64,000 nt of DNA, taken from NCBI GenBank assembly GCA_023374045.1, contig CM041779.1, positions 297,238,167 through 297,302,166 of the forward strand, given 5' to 3'. This stretch comes from Limonium bicolor (lineage: Eukaryota; Streptophyta; Magnoliopsida; Caryophyllales; Plumbaginaceae). This document shows positions 43,311-57,700 of this stretch, piece after piece. The notes below the pieces were generated by a model. It was not told the DNA's origin and did no database searches. It saw only the letters and a program-made list of their open reading frames with translations. The position numbers were made by a program, and so were the translations under genes. Position 1 is the first letter of the stretch. Each line of letters opens with the position of its first letter.

Positions 43311-44447
43311 CCCAACTTATGAAAAAAAATATATATAATAGTAGCAACATAGTAATCATATGTATGTATGTATGTAGGTAAGTACATAAATAAAGGACCT
43401 TAGTAATATGCCATTAATGTGACACCATTGGTAAAGAAGCAAGTATGTGAGTAGGAGAACAAGTATGAAAAGTAATTAAGTAGGTTGAGAGTATGAGAAC
43501 ATTAAGTATATCGGGATAACGGGGTAAGTACGAGAGTAGCAATTATTTGTGTATCGTAAAAGTATAGCATTAATAATAATGTTGGAACATTGTCAGTGGA
43601 ACAAGTGTGAACCAAGGAACGAGGGAACACATGGTAGAGCTAACTCCGGTGAAAGGTATGAGTTTCTCATGCCCCGTATGCTAACTGAGTTACGTTGATT
43701 TGTGTGCTGTATGCCGGCTAATCAAGACTAAAGCATGAAAACGGTTTATTGCCTTTCATTGTATGTCTTGTTGTATGTTGTATGAGCTAACCCTTCTTGA
43801 CTGATTGTATGGCTTCACTTAGTGCGTAGACCGATTCATAGATGAGTCTTGTTGTGTAGCGACTCGTAGTAAGAGTCATGTTGTGAAACTAATGGAACAG
43901 TAGCAACACACTAAAATAACGGATCAATAAACGTTAACGTAAACTGATGAACTTACTAGAATGTGAGAGAGTGCACGGGAGTAATAACCTTCCGATAACG
44001 ATAGGAGAACAGAAATGAATAATCCACAAATAATAAGTAGTGGAAGTATAAGCAACCTCTATTAGAGGAATTAATCTTGGTGCATGACATGAACCATGAG
44101 AGTAGTAAAGAATGATGAGGGATCTCCAAACCCCTTAGCAATTAGTCGACCCATTATGAGAAGACCCGACTGATGTAAGTAATGTCCCGAACATGAGAGT
44201 ATTCGATACGTTGGGGAAACCCTTAAATCTGAGGATACTAGTCGGTGGTAAATCCCTAAGCTAGTGGAGGTTATCGAGAGAGAACTTCTAGGCTAATCCA
44301 TGAGATTGTAATGTACTCTGAGAGTAGAGTGTTGGGAATTCGAGTAGTCCGGTAAAAACGGGCATTTGAGTATTTGAGGAGCTAAGCGTATAGCCCTCGT
44401 ATTGTAGGTCCGGTGGCGAGCCTTGTGTATGACTCCGCCCGGTGGCC

Positions 44448-44660
44448 AAAGTACTGAGTACCGAGTATTGAGTATGTATGAGTAAGTATTGAGTATTGAG
44501 TACGTATAAGTAAGTATGGAGTATTGAGTAGTGAGTATGCACAAGTATAGTAACGAGTACAGAGTAAGGATCGTGTACAAGTAAGGTATTGAACATGGAG
44601 TGATGAGTATGCAAGAGTGAGGAGTGAGTATGAGTAGAGTAGCGAATAACGAACACAGTA
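44448..44660. repeat. GAGTA-rich degenerate short repeats
   Basis: Irregular repetition of GAGTATTGAGTA and GTAAGTAT within the D LTR. All frames stay open by chance, giving spurious Tyr/Leu/Ser-rich ORFs on the minus strand. Confidence 0.75.
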
Positions 44661-45329
44661 CGAACATAGTAGTGGGTAACGCAACGAAAGAGTAATGAAT
44701 AAGTAACTAGTACGAACGGTTGACTATCGAATTGTCTTCCTTAGTAAGTATTGAGCCTTGTATGTGTATGAAAGTATTGTTGATTGTTTTGTTGTAGCAT
44801 GAGTATGTATGTATGCATGTAAAATGAACTCCATGTATATCCGACCCAAAGTAGTCGGCGTACCGCGGTTAGCACGCGGTATATGCGAAATTCATATTTA
44901 GCGTAAGCTGACCCCCTAGGGGGAACGTTTTTAGTGTGCAGGTACTCGAAGCTGACCACCGTTCGAGAGAGTAGGACGGGGACTGCTATGTAAGCATGGG
45001 TAGTCGTATTTTAGGGATTGTATTTGTAATGTATTGGGAAATTGGAAGTTCCAAACTGTATCAGTAATTTAAGGATTGTAGTAGACTCGGTATAGTATTG
45101 TATTGGAGTTGTAATCAAATTATGGTTGAGTATGCAATGGGAAGTATTGTATTGTGTAGAGTACTCGGTATGTTCATATTCATCAGACCGATAGTATGTA
45201 GGATTGTAACTCGCCTTGTTAGTCACGTGGGTGACTAACGGCATTGTACACCCGCCGTTGAGTAAGTAATATCCGCTGCGAAGGTAAGTATTGTACGGTA
45301 ATGACGGTATTAGCGGTAGGGGTGTTACA

Positions 45330-47976
45330 AAAAGTGGTATCTGAAATACCGAGTTTAGGAAAATACCGAGCTAGGAATTAGAGACTTAGGGCTAAGGGTT
45401 GAGTGTTAGCGTGTGAGGTACGCTAGTTGGGAACTTCCGTGTGAATTGGAAACCTACAAAAACCATACCCCGCCCTCCGCAATCCACGGTATTAAGTTGG
45501 GAGAATAACGCCAGAGAGATGGAAAGACCTCTCACACTCGGGTAAAACCCGATCTGGCAGCTACAAAACAAACCTTATTAGAAAAAGAGCATGTCTTACG
45601 GTAGAGTCCAAGAACTGGAAGTCCCGAAGACGGTTTCCGTTGAATGACAAGGACCGCACTTAATGGCGGAGAAATGAAGATCCTAAACACAAGGATAATG
45701 GAATTTATGGCACCATGGGGCGACATGCTTCGCAGTCGCGAGAACCATGAGTAGCCAGCAAGGAGAGAGGCACAATCGCACAATGAAACAAGGAAGGTAG
45801 AGTAACGAACCCTAGGCAAGAGAGTCTACGGACTGTAATATTTGATAATACCAACAACGGTATACAAACCGACTAAGGAACTAGTCGAGGTTGGATTAAT
45901 ACCAAACCTATACGCCAAGAGGCCGTAATAACCGAACAACATAGTTCAGATAGCTATGAAAGAATTCATAACGCAGACACCTATAGGGCCACAACATGGT
46001 TCCTATGGATAAGTCAAGTCTCGTTAACCACAGAGTAGGTGTGAGACACCTGGATTGACAGCAATCATGTCAGGTATACTAAGGAACGGCTCAGGAGATT
46101 GATCACTAAGATCAAAGATCAAAGGAAGATTAATAAAACCACCAAGTATGGATGGAAACGATACCGTAACCGGTATACGTTAACCGAAAAACAACCCACC
46201 CGCGCACTTGCCTAGGGCAAGTGGAGCACTACAAGACGGTTGGAAGACTTCTAACAACCCGCAAATACTTGCTAAAGTACCGCTATGACGAATAGAGCAA
46301 ATGTAGGATTACCAATACTAAGGATTAAATAATGAAACCTCGGAAAGGCCTAACGGCCCGACCATTGTATTAAGAGTATACCGGTCAACAAGAAGGTGAA
46401 CTTGGTCAAGACCTCAAACATGGCAACGCCATGAAGAATTACTTTCCACACCGAACCGTTATTTCGAAACTCAAATTTTTCTTTCAAAACCACAAACCCT
46501 TCTTTTAAACCTTGGATTTTTTTTTAAAAAAAAACCAAACCAACGGAATTACGGTGAGTATCATAGAGTGATACAAGAGGAGTTGACAATAGAATACTTC
46601 ACCTATGCGTGTGACGAACACTACGAGTGTACCCAAATACGGGATGTGGGACGACCGCACTCCGAAGGAGCCTGCGGGCCTGACATATAGTTAGGTAAGT
46701 GGTAATGTACCAACAAGGTACCCCACGTATGTATACATGTAGTGTACGAAACACGGGAAGTAGTCAACTCTGTTCTACGGACCATAAGTAAATTCGAAAC
46801 AGAACAGTTGGTTACCTCAACCGAACAAAGGAAACTCAGATAAGCTACAAGCTAAGGAGTCAGAAACTCACTTCAGGAGAACCATTAAGAGTTGAAAGTG
46901 CAAGAAGCACTAACAACGGGATAAGACATTAGATATGTCTCGAGGATATCAAGGTAAAGCATGATAACTGGAAGGAATACCCAGTCTAAACACTGTAAGG
47001 CAAATGCCTAACATTGAAACATCAGTGTACAATGATCGGGATAGAATTCCCAGAACAACTACCACAGACACACAGGGTGATCACATATGGTACCGAAATT
47101 ACCATTCATCACCAAAGGGAATACCAAACCCGTTATAACATAAGGAAAAGCACCAGTGGTCTACCCTAAGAACGGGAGACGCTATAACCCTCAACGGATA
47201 ACTCAGATCCAGAACCGCAAGGTAGGACAACAAACTGAACATACTCATAAATGGCAGATGCTACCGTATAATCAGTACTACCCAGGAGCGATCCATAAAG
47301 GGTATCAAGTCAACACAGTTGAACGAGATGTAGTGGTAAAAACACCACAATTGGAGCGAACATCCGGTTAGAACACCGACGGGATCCCACTTGATAGGGG
47401 ATACCCCAAATTAATAAATGGTATCGATCAATACCAAGATACAAAAAGGGTCTCCAACAAACGGAAGCGTGATGCGACGATCTTATCATGGAGCCCAGTA
47501 TCACCTCCAACTCAGCGATAGCTTACGGAGAAGTAACCACAGGGGAGCAACCTATGATGAGTAGAGCTCTAGGCAACATGGCTAGTAGGCCATGAAACTG
47601 TTACCACACAACCCAACGGTTGCAAAACCAATGTGAACTATATGGAAAGTGGTCAAGGATGACACCGATAAAAGAGTAACAACCAAAAATTGAGAATCCC
47701 CTCCTAAATGTGAGACCGCAAGAGAGGTGAACACATGGACCCCAAGAAGGGGATATCATCAGTAACTGTGGGGAAATATATTCCTTTCAGAACTACTAAT
47801 GTAGTCAAGCTTGAGCATACAATTATTGTCAAGCAATGTGAAATAAGCTTCAACAGAAATTGTTGACAACCAAGGAGTAACCGGTTATTAAACCAATGAT
47901 GCTCAGGGAGCTCAGAAAAATAAAGGAATACCATATTCTGTATTTGCCAAATACATGGGGAACCATCGTATAAATG
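45330..47976 (+). other. Element D internal region, non-coding; damaged primer site
   Basis: TGGTAT at 45335 is followed directly by CTGAAATACC. Compared with C, about 20 bases containing the rest of the primer site are gone. The remaining 2.6 kb shows no gag or pol similarity in any frame I could read. Confidence 0.65.
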
Positions 47977-50900
47977 TGTAACACCCCTAATCCTAAACCT
48001 GTAACGACGTCGTAATTCATAGCATAATAAATAATAATTCGCAGCGGAAAATAAAACTAACTACCTTGGTGTTACACGCCGTTACTCACCCTTGTGAGTA
48101 ACAAGGCATCCATCCAACAACCTTAACTCCTCACGCTGTGATGAACAGATACTGAGCACTCCTAATTATTACAAACCAGAACCAACTAAATGAGCAACTA
48201 ACTGGATACATCAACCTCTTTATTACAATACAAAAATGAAACCAAAGGTGTTGGTTTACAATCACAACAGTTACCCCCGTGTCCCGCACTCCGGCTTGAG
48301 TCTTCTTCAATAACCTGGAATGTTTGGCCCAATAAAGGGCTCAACAATCGAAATGCTGGTATGCCAAATGTGATCTTAAGTCATCTAGATTCCTTAGTCG
48401 TTTTAGCCATCTTGATATTAGATTCTTTACATGAAATACCGGTTTACAACAACAACAGTAATAATTGTAACCATTAAACAATCACAAACAGTTCACCTGC
48501 AAACACCAGTGTACAATAGTACACGACACCAATAGTCACATAACAATAACTCATAGAAACATCCTATAGTCACACATTAATAATCCATAACAATAACCAA
48601 TAATCACATATTAATAATCCATAACGATCTCCAAACGAGTTACGCGTATTAAACTGTACTTGTTAGTTAACCACCTGACCCTTATCCTTAAAACCAATCA
48701 TTTAACCTTTTTCCAAATAATTTCCACCTCAAGTGTCATGTTAAGACAAACCTTATCAACTTATTAATGGACGATAGTCCCCTGTGTTCCATTGGAACTA
48801 ATACCAGCCGACCCTAGGCCCTGGTTGTTTGACCGATCCGGTCGAACCTGTGCACCAACGGCAGTGCATTCCGCCATCCCCGAATGTGGCTGATGGATTT
48901 CCTTTGAGTGACTCCCCATTGAAGTCTCTCGTAGTGATCACAATGCGCAACCAGAAAGTCGAAACAATCCGGATTCCTCTCTTGATAAGTTAGCCCTTTT
49001 TGTCAATGACATAACAACCAATACTTGAAATAAGACTATCACATTTGACCTTTGTTAGGTTCAATAATACCTAAAGGTCAGTTAGTCTCTTTTTTTTTGT
49101 TTAGATGTATAAACTTTTAGTCATAAGACATTCGCGCATAAGATACAACGCAACAGTTTAAACAATACCATATACAATATCATTCACATAAAATCATAGA
49201 TATCGTTCTTAAACATTTAAACACATCATGTCTGGACCTTAGGATAATCCTTAGGACATTCAGACCACACAATTAACATACCGTTCACCAAGTAACTGCT
49301 AGCTTGTCAAGTTCCTGTTTAGTAGTCCCTTCCCGTACGCTGTAATTTAAACATGCAATACCGGGTAATATTAATATAACTATTCATTAAATATTACAGT
49401 ATTATCACTGTAACGTTTATACTCGTCGTATAATAACTTCGTATGTTATTTATTCTCCCCTGTTATTTTGACAGCGGTTCTAGATAACCTAGCAGTTCAT
49501 TATTTCATGTGAAGTTCACATGTGATAATGAATTTCCATTATACGGTATATTCTTATTTCATTATTCATATACTCATAATTATTTCCACTTATTCCTTAT
49601 GTCATATTATTTGGTTAGTTATATTATAACCACCTTTATTTTATAAACTTTATATTATACTCCATAATATACCATAATACATTATACTACCTAGTTTTAC
49701 TTTCTTTCCTTATTAAACTACAATACCAACCTTATTATTCGGTATTCATCTATTATACCCAATAACTTAATAAATTATTAAATAACCACACATAGTTTCC
49801 GGTAATTATAATCCGAACCTATTAACTTTTACAATTTACCAAACAACCATATACTATTATAATTTATTAAATACCCATATTATTTTCAGAAATTGTAAAA
49901 CAGTTATATTAACTTCTATAAATTGCCAAATAACCCTATAACTTTTATAATTCATTAATTACCCACATTAACCTTTGTAACTATTAATTAACCACCTTAC
50001 TTTTACAAATTACTAAATACTCCTACTAATTTCGGTAATTACAACTAATACCACCAACCTTTATAATTTACAAATAAATCCCTTAATTTTCGATTTTCCC
50101 TTATATTTTCCTTTATTCACTTTTAAACCCCAAAACTTTATATAAGTTACATATTAACTTATAATCTATAGTTTAAATATTTTATTTCTTAAAATAACCG
50201 AAACAACCCATATCTTTTCTTAAATCACATTTCCGCCCATATTAAATTCTATCTTTCATATATACTTCCATAAATTACATATTCACCCCAAAATTTTATA
50301 AAATGTTATTTTAACACTTAATTACTTATTTAAATTCACCCAAATTCATATTATAAATTCCAACCTTATATTATAACATAAATATACCAAATCAACCCCT
50401 TTGTTCTCGGCATTTATTATTCATACACTAAACTTTTCAAAATTTACATTTTAACCACATAACTTATTAAACTAGCCATTTAAATACTTGTAGCTATTTT
50501 TAATAATCCCTAAATTTATAATATAAGTTAGTACACTTATATATATTTCGAAAATTACCCAAACTATATATTAAGCTCTCGGCTTCAATTTAATTTTACC
50601 AAATGGTTTTAAAGCTTGATTTAAACCTTATGATAAATACATATAAATGTATATAAGCCATATAACACTTCTAAAAATTATGCCAATGACTTAGGATGAT
50701 TATAATCTCAAAATAGAGCAAATAAACCTTAGATAATTGGGTTTGTATTTATATGCACCCTAATTAATTTTGTGACACATATTTATACCTTAAGGTAATA
50801 ATCTTACCTTATATGTTATAAATTATTTTCTTAACATTACAACCCATATATTTCGTCCTTAATTTAGGTAATGATTATACATAATTTTTATACCAAAGTT

Positions 50901-53559
50901 TGAAGCTTAAATCAAGCCTACACTTAATAAACCTTAATTATATAAACTTACCCCTTTAAATCAAGACAATTCTTGTACTTGATTTTTCCTTGATTTTCCA
51001 AGCTCTCCAAATGCTATCTTGGTGAATAATTTTCGGCTCCTTAAATATATTTAGGAGATCTATTTGTTAGACTTCTAACAAGGATTTATAAATAATATTT
51101 GGAGAAATTTTACAAGAGTTTACCTTAGGAATTTAACAAGGTATTTTTGATATACCTTGGGATGATTGTAGATCCAAGTTTCCTTCATGAAATAATGAAG
51201 AGAATATGGATTTAGAAGGTTATATATTTCGAAAATTACTTAAGGAATTTTCTTAGGATTTTCAACATGAAAATATACCTTATCGTGATCTTGTTGTTCC
51301 TTGTGTTGTTGTTGGATTTAGGAACCTCCTTGTAGCATATATGCTTGGCGAAAATTGTAGAAATTCCTAGGATGATTTCTTGCTTCAAGACTTGATAGAA
51401 TTAACTAGGAAATTACATTAAAATGGTGTTAGGAACTAGTACACCATTAATGGAGTTATTAGAACTTAAGAATTAACTTAGGAAATTAAGAGAGGAGAAA
51501 AGAGAGAGTAAGGTAGAAAGGAGCTTACCATCCGTGAGTGAGGTATGGCAAGGGAAATGGAAGCTCACGTAGAGCATTAGTAGAAGAGATTGAAGGTAAT
51601 TAGAATTTGATTTGTTTATTGTCATGCTTATTATTTCTTTGATTACAAAATTAAGCTACTAAGATATCTTAATTGTCTAGGCATACGGCTGTAATGGAGC
51701 ATAATGGAAGGCTCCATTTGTTTGTTGTCTCACGGTAATGGAGCACTAAAGACTAGTTAGTTTTTGTTAATTGCAACATGATGACCATGATAATTAACTA
51801 CATTAGATGAGCTGAATTATTATTTCTAATCTAGTCTTTCTTCTTGTAGGTGCCGGATGTGATGGAGCAAATGAGCAGCTCCAATTCATGCACTCTTACG
51901 GTAGTGGAATAACTAGATAGGTTGATTAAGTTTTGTTAATTGTAAAGTGAGCTAATCTTGCTCATTAGTTTATATCTTCCTTTGCTAAATCACACAGCAC
52001 TAAACTTGTCTCTTTTTTTTTGTAGGTGTTCGGACAAGAAGCAAGCAGCAGCTCCAATTGTTGAAGATTTACGGTAATGGAGCATTAGGAAGCTACTTGA
52101 TTTGTTAATTGTAATCAGTTAACTATCTACCAATTATTGAGCTTAATTAATGAACTAACCTTGTCTCTTATGCAGGTGTGATCGGCTGGAACTGAAATGG
52201 GAGCTCCACTTCCTTGTAGTGCTACGGTAATGGAGGTTCTAGGTAGCTTCTTGATTTTGTTAATTACAAACATGATTATCTTGGAAGTTAGGTATATGTT
52301 TTGTTAGGTTATTTAATTGTCAATCATTCTCCCCATTACTAGATCCAATCGGCAAGCACATGACAAGATTCCAACTTGTTTAATTTGTTAACTCACTTAG
52401 TTAAAGTGTGACTAGATTCACATTACTTTTCATTGTCTTTGTCTAATCTAATCCCTGTTGTTTTCTCTTGCAGGTTATACGTATGGAGTCCTCTTCATTT
52501 GACTGTAATCAGATGCTATATTAACATATTATACTTGCTAGGATGGGTCTTATTAGTTATAAGACAATTTTATTACATAAACTAGCCAAATGCCACCTTA
52601 ACTCACGCCTGGAATGGGGATCAAATGAGATTAATTTTTCATTTGATTTTTGTTACACTATATTGTAATAAGACCATACTAATATGTGTAATAAGTTCCA
52701 GCATTTAATTGGTACATTTTTATTATGGTAAAAGATGAAAGTTCTAAGGTAAAAATGCTGATTTTAGGTACCTTTTTGTCCTAAAAATCGCCCCCATTTA
52801 TACTATGAGTTTAGTACTGGAATTAATTGATTTAGATGGTCAATTTATCCACTTTTAAGTTTATCAACTCGTGGCTCCTCAAAAACTTTAAGGCAATTGC
52901 GTAAAACGCATTTTCATGACACCCAAAGGTGCGTTTTTGTGCTTTAAGAATTTTCTAGGAATTAATTAGTCTCTATGAGTTCCAAGTGTTTATTGACATT
53001 GTTTATAGTCAATAATAATATATTAAGGTGTTATATTGAGTTATATGGGGTTATACTAACTCAGAACATAATCTCGGGGCTAAACCCGGGCAAAAAGGAG
53101 CATTAAAAAATCCTCCCCGGGTATTTTATCTTTAACTGAGAATTTATCTTGAGAAATTTATCTTAAATGTTCATTAAGGTACTATTATGCATTTAGAATG
53201 AGGTAAAATTCTTTTTTTTATTTTATAAGGTATTTCCGGGACTTTCGGGCCTTAAGGGGCCTTTAAGGGAATTCCTGAGCATATTGTATTTTCACTCAGT
53301 TTTAGATGAAGTCCTGTGTTCTGAAGATCATATAATGATTCTTGGTTAACTTCATGTGAAGTTTATAGCTTATATATCTTGTTTAGCTTAAGGTCGGGCT
53401 TTAGCGCACGTTTTTGACCTTAAGGAGTTTAGGTGCGTTCTTAACGCCCAAGTGTTTATATACTTTCTTAGGGTTCATAATCTCCCAAATAATATTTATA
53501 ATTCCTCAAATAATATTTATTTACTTATATTTAATTATTTAAATCTTAGGGGTATTTCA
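47977..53559 (-). repeat. Element E, 3' LTR
   Basis: This 5583-bp LTR runs TGTAACACCCC to GGGGTATTTCA on the plus strand. It is mostly AT-rich (49600-50900 especially). A modular array lies at 51681-52504. The size is far above typical plant LTRs but within the range known for Tekay-type elements and their relatives. Confidence 0.9.
51681..52504 (+). repeat. Diverged tandem modules with splice-like ends in the E LTR
   Basis: Blocks at 51681-51734, 51850-51900, 52026-52073, 52176-52226 and 52474-52504 are each preceded by a pyrimidine tract plus TAG or CAG. Four are followed by GTAATGG or GTAGTGG. The first four have lengths of 54, 51, 48 and 51. Read on the other strand, the first four modules form hairpins with GCTCCA and TGGAGC arms. 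The intervals share TTTTGTTAATT and look like diverged tandem copies. No continuous reading frame joins them. Confidence 0.6.
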
Positions 53560-53577
53560 GTCTACCCCCCTTAAAAG
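53560..53577 (-). other. Element E polypurine tract
   Basis: The minus strand reads AAGGGGGGTAGAC directly before TGAAATACCCC of the 3' LTR, as in Tekay-type elements. Confidence 0.8.
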
Positions 53578-54325
53578 GACTTCGTCCCGAAGTCATAACT
53601 TATATTTGTTCATCCTATGGAATCAAGTTCTTCTTATCTATTCCCTGTATACCTATCATTCCAGGGTGTCAATATTATATTGACATCTCTATATTGCATC
53701 ACTACTCTGAGTGTATATAATTCCTATAGACAGATATTCTTTATTCGTGATAATAATATATCACAGCATAATAACTTGATAAATACTGTAAAACCATACA
53801 TGTCCCAACTTCCTAGCTATCCCACTCGGTCATCACTGCACAAGTGCAATACCAAATCCTCAGTCCTACAGAGTGCAGAGGTGTAAACCCTTGGCAGTGA
53901 ATCTCTTGTGTGATTGTAGGAATAAATATAAATATACTGTAAAGTAATTAAGTGCTTCATAAACATCCAAGTGTTACATAGAACACACAAATAATCATTC
54001 AAGTATCACATAGGACATATCATTAATCCCCAAATGTCACATAGGACATACTAATAACCAACCAAATGTCACATAGGACATAACCATCTAACTAATTGCA
54101 CACATGCGCAACAAACAATCAAACACAAATAACCATACACAAAACCAATATAGACTGCAGATATGCAAGTCGCATGTGGTGCTCTACCCCCCTTAAAAAG
54201 GGTTACGCCCACGTACCCCTACAAGTATACACAAAACGAAAAGAAAATTGTTGGATACTTGTCTCGCATGGAGTCTTCTAACTCCCATGTCGCCTCCTCA
54301 ATGTCGTGGTTTTACCACAGAGCTT
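53578..54325 (-). other. Element E 3' internal segment, mostly non-coding
   Basis: The minus strand near 53578-53600 retains GACTTCGGGACGAAGTCC, matching the final codons of Tekay-type pol. The rest, including repeated CACATAGGACATA pieces at 53950-54080, has no recognised coding. Confidence 0.5.
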
Positions 54326-54730
54326 TTACCATTCTAATGGTCTTGTTCCTGGTCTCTCTAGTTTGGAGTCTAAAATGCAAACTGGGGTCTCCTTATATCT
54401 AAGTGTAGGATATAGTTCGAGTGTCTCGTCACTAAAATATTGTTGATGAGGCACAAACTGGTTTCGCTGTGAAATGTGGAACACATTGTGCACTCTCCTA
54501 AGCTCAACAGGTAGATCTAACCTGTAATCTAATGGGCCCACTCGCTCCGTAATAAGGTATGGTCCTACATACTTCGGCTAAGTTTGCTATTCTGCCCAAG
54601 TCTAAAAATTCCTTCATAGGTGAAACTCTAAGGAAGACTCGATCGCCTACTGCGAATTCGAGGTCTCTCCTACGGACATCAGTATATAACTTATGTCCTA
54701 CGAGGTATAACTCTCAAGAATCTAAATATT
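54326..54730 (-). pseudogene. Element E integrase C-terminal tail
   Basis: The 71-aa frame 54541-54326 has GPLDYRLDLPVELRRVHNVF followed by HISQ, the conserved stretch after the integrase core in chromoviral pol. Upstream, 54730-54560 in another frame reads RRDLEFAVGDRVFLRVSP, the segment before it. No integrase catalytic core or reverse transcriptase precedes it. It is a relic. Confidence 0.8.
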
Positions 54731-57700
54731 CCTTGACATGTTTCATAGTGCATTAGTATGCTTTTATATTTGAATACCTTGTGTGTATGTGTGAAGGTAA
54801 TCTATCATTTAGCATGTTGCCAATATTATCTTTTGGCTTGTTTAAATTATCGTGTGTGACACACTTTCATTAACCGCCTCTTGTAGTTGTAATCGTCGGC
54901 GCTCGTGTCTTTGTATTAATATTGGGCATACTTATAAATCTCTCTCTTTGATTTTCAGATCATCATCCTGTTATTCTGGTATTTTGAGTTTACTGTCGCC
55001 ATATACGGCTTCCATTTTCAATGTAAAGTGTGAGTTATGGTCAAGCCATGCATCTTATGTATTTTATCGAAAATTTTCTTGATAATATTGGTTCACCAAT
55101 TATCGGTAGTATATACACGATTATTATTGTCTGTTCATCAGGTATACCACGGTAGGGTTCCTGTTAAGGTTTCTAACAAGGTACAGTTCCTCTCAGTTGG
55201 CTCATGTGAGTATTAGTATAATGTTTCTACTCTTATATTCTACCATGTTTATAGGTAGATTCCCCTTTAATAAATATATTTGGTTTGGATTCATAAAGAA
55301 AGACTTAAAGTCGATATTTCCTTCTGATGGCAATATGGCCATAACTTAGAAGCTAGTTTGAGAATACTCTTATTATAAGTAATTGTCTCTTGTTCTCCTA
55401 TTTAATTTATTAACATAATTCATGGAATAATAATAGTTAACATTTCCCTCACAATTGATTATTTTTCCGCTATATGCGGAGTTGTTTTAGCTAATTAATT
55501 TCCTCAGGGTAACCTGGATAACTTAACTCTTAATTTACACATTTTGCCTCTCATATACCTATTTGTCAAATTTTATATTTGATTTAAGAATAAATACTTA
55601 CGTTTTACTGAAATATTTGTGACCACTTGTAAGGAGTCTCAGGAATCATCCAACTCTGACGGGGTCAGCATTAGTGTTGAACCATCCTTCCACACCATTT
55701 TGTGTTTGGTTTTCCCTTGATCTGACCAGGATCAAGTTCGACCTCCCACGTCAAATATCAAACAATCACATAATTGTCATTTCACAAATTTTATCTTATT
55801 AAACTTTGTGACGTGGTGAGTACTACATTTTCTCCTGATCACTATACTATTAATCCAATATCTGTTATAACCTATACTTGAATCTAGTATATTCCCAAAT
55901 CCCCGGTACCATATTCCTTTGATCAAATCATCAAGCGGGGAAGCCAGTTTTTCCTCTTGGCTTAAAAGATACATTCTTATTAAGGCATCTAGGCTCATAC
56001 TGTCTAATAACTATATCCATCAATCATTTCAACTCTTAAATCCATCATACAAGTAATAAGTTCCGTCATGGACTTGCATACTTTAGAATACTCTCTTCAC
56101 TTTAAAAGGCTTATCTAGTATTTCTCCTATCAGGGCTTGATTATTGCCTATACTTGATTATCATCAGTTGGAGCAAAGACAATCACAGTTAGACTTCAAG
56201 AAAAGTTTTCATGACTCCATCCACGACTACAGTTCCATAAAGTATTATTTCCTCCACCTTAAAGCTTAGCTTTTTCTTACTCCATCTAAAATCCATAAAT
56301 CAGGTGAACCATATGTTCAGCCAAGGTTATGTATCCCTTAGTACCATCCCAACTAAGGGTTTCCAGTTTGTATCCTATGGTTTCGTAACAGGACAAACAA
56401 AGTTTATTGTCTGTTTTTATCTCTTAGGAACGTGGTTAATCCACAAGCTCATGGCTTCCAAAAATATGGTGATTAGGTGTAATAAATAGAGGGTCTAAAA
56501 TTCTTGGAAATTGTATATAACGTTAAGATAGTTCACGTAAGAATACTTGTTACAAGTCAAGGGTATGTTTCCCCACTTTTAGATTTAACTCCCACTCTCT
56601 TTTAGTGTATATTCATTTAAACTCTTAGTATAACTTACTCTACCTTCATTGTACGTGTCAAGGAGAGTTATTTATTACCAGGTTTATTTGAAACTTATAC
56701 TACATAGGGTTTTACCTTATTTGATTTATTGCGATCTTTATTCGCGTTTATAACTTGAGCTGTCGTAAAAGACATGTGCTCGTATATAACCATCAGGATA
56801 GTGTAGGACGATAGCCTCCAAATAGGGTAGGTATATTTAACGATACTTTAGCCCTCTGAAATGTATCAATATTCTTCAACGTTTTAGGTTCACCACCTTT
56901 AAATTATATTTATATATGTAGCATTTGGTATTGCTAATTTAGGTAGTTTTCCTGACATCAGGAAATATAGGTCCAAGTTTGTTCTCTCCTTTTTATTACT
57001 TAAGAGTCCAGCACCGTCGCCATATTGATACTAGCTGAGACTCTTGGTATTTGCTCGGGTATTTTTAACTCGCGCCTATCCGTGATGGATGTTTAGTTAG
57101 ATATTATTTTATTATTATTATTTTTTTGAGATTCTGTTTCTCTATTGTCATTTTTTTAAGGTTTCGTACTATCTTCCCTCATAGTTAATAAGGGATTGTA
57201 AGATTTCTAGTATCGCACTGAGCAGTGAGCTCGGTGCCTGGGTATCCCATAAAATTTCAGTGTTTGATCTTTATACGTAGATCTTCCTCATACCTTTTTG
57301 ACAATTCTTATAGTCTTACTTATTTTATTTTAATTAATGTATTCCTTTTCATGACATCTGCTCGTTATTTAGGCAGGTCATAATTTGTAGTTCCATGTAA
57401 AACTAATTTGTTATTCCTCACTGTACTATCTCACATACTGTATCCCAAGGTTAATCTCGGTTTAATATTTTTAATACTCTTAATCCTATGGTACACTAAT
57501 CTGGTTTCTCCACTATATATCCATACTTCTCCTGACTTTAAAATAATCTTGTTAGACTTATCCATCTTCTTATCACCATATAAACTCAGCATCATCTCTT
57601 ATGGAGAATGATACAGCTGGTATTCCAATCCTTACCCATAAACATCATATATGATTTAAGTTTTGATCCACTCCCGTATCCTGGAATATAAAATCTTCAA

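Larger units (their letters stand above)
40935..45329 (+). repeat. Element D LTR
   Basis: Bounded by TGAAATACCCC and GGGGTGTTACA. AAG/GTAA junctions are at 41889, 42058 and 42245, the same offsets as in C within a few bases. The hairpin cluster is at 43113-43310 and a GAGTA-rich patch at about 44448-44660. Confidence 0.8.
40935..47976 (+). mobile_element. Element D: long-LTR non-coding retrotransposon, 5' part
   Basis: A 4395-bp LTR is followed by a damaged primer site and 2.65 kb of internal DNA without recognisable ORFs, then interrupted by element E. The rest would lie beyond the window. It is homologous to C over the LTR and the first 560 internal bases. Lack of gag and pol suggests a large non-autonomous derivative. 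Confidence 0.75.

Noticed and set aside
44288..44684. Three overlapping 100-124 aa minus-strand ORFs
   Set aside because: All three frames are open because of degenerate GAGTA repeats; amino-acid composition is repetitive and there is no family resemblance.
40935..45329. Treating the D LTR as the 3' LTR of element C (making the gene fragment a captured cargo)
   Set aside because: The C and D LTRs are too different in sequence to be one element's pair, no polypurine tract precedes 40935, and D is followed by its own primer-site remnant and internal sequence.
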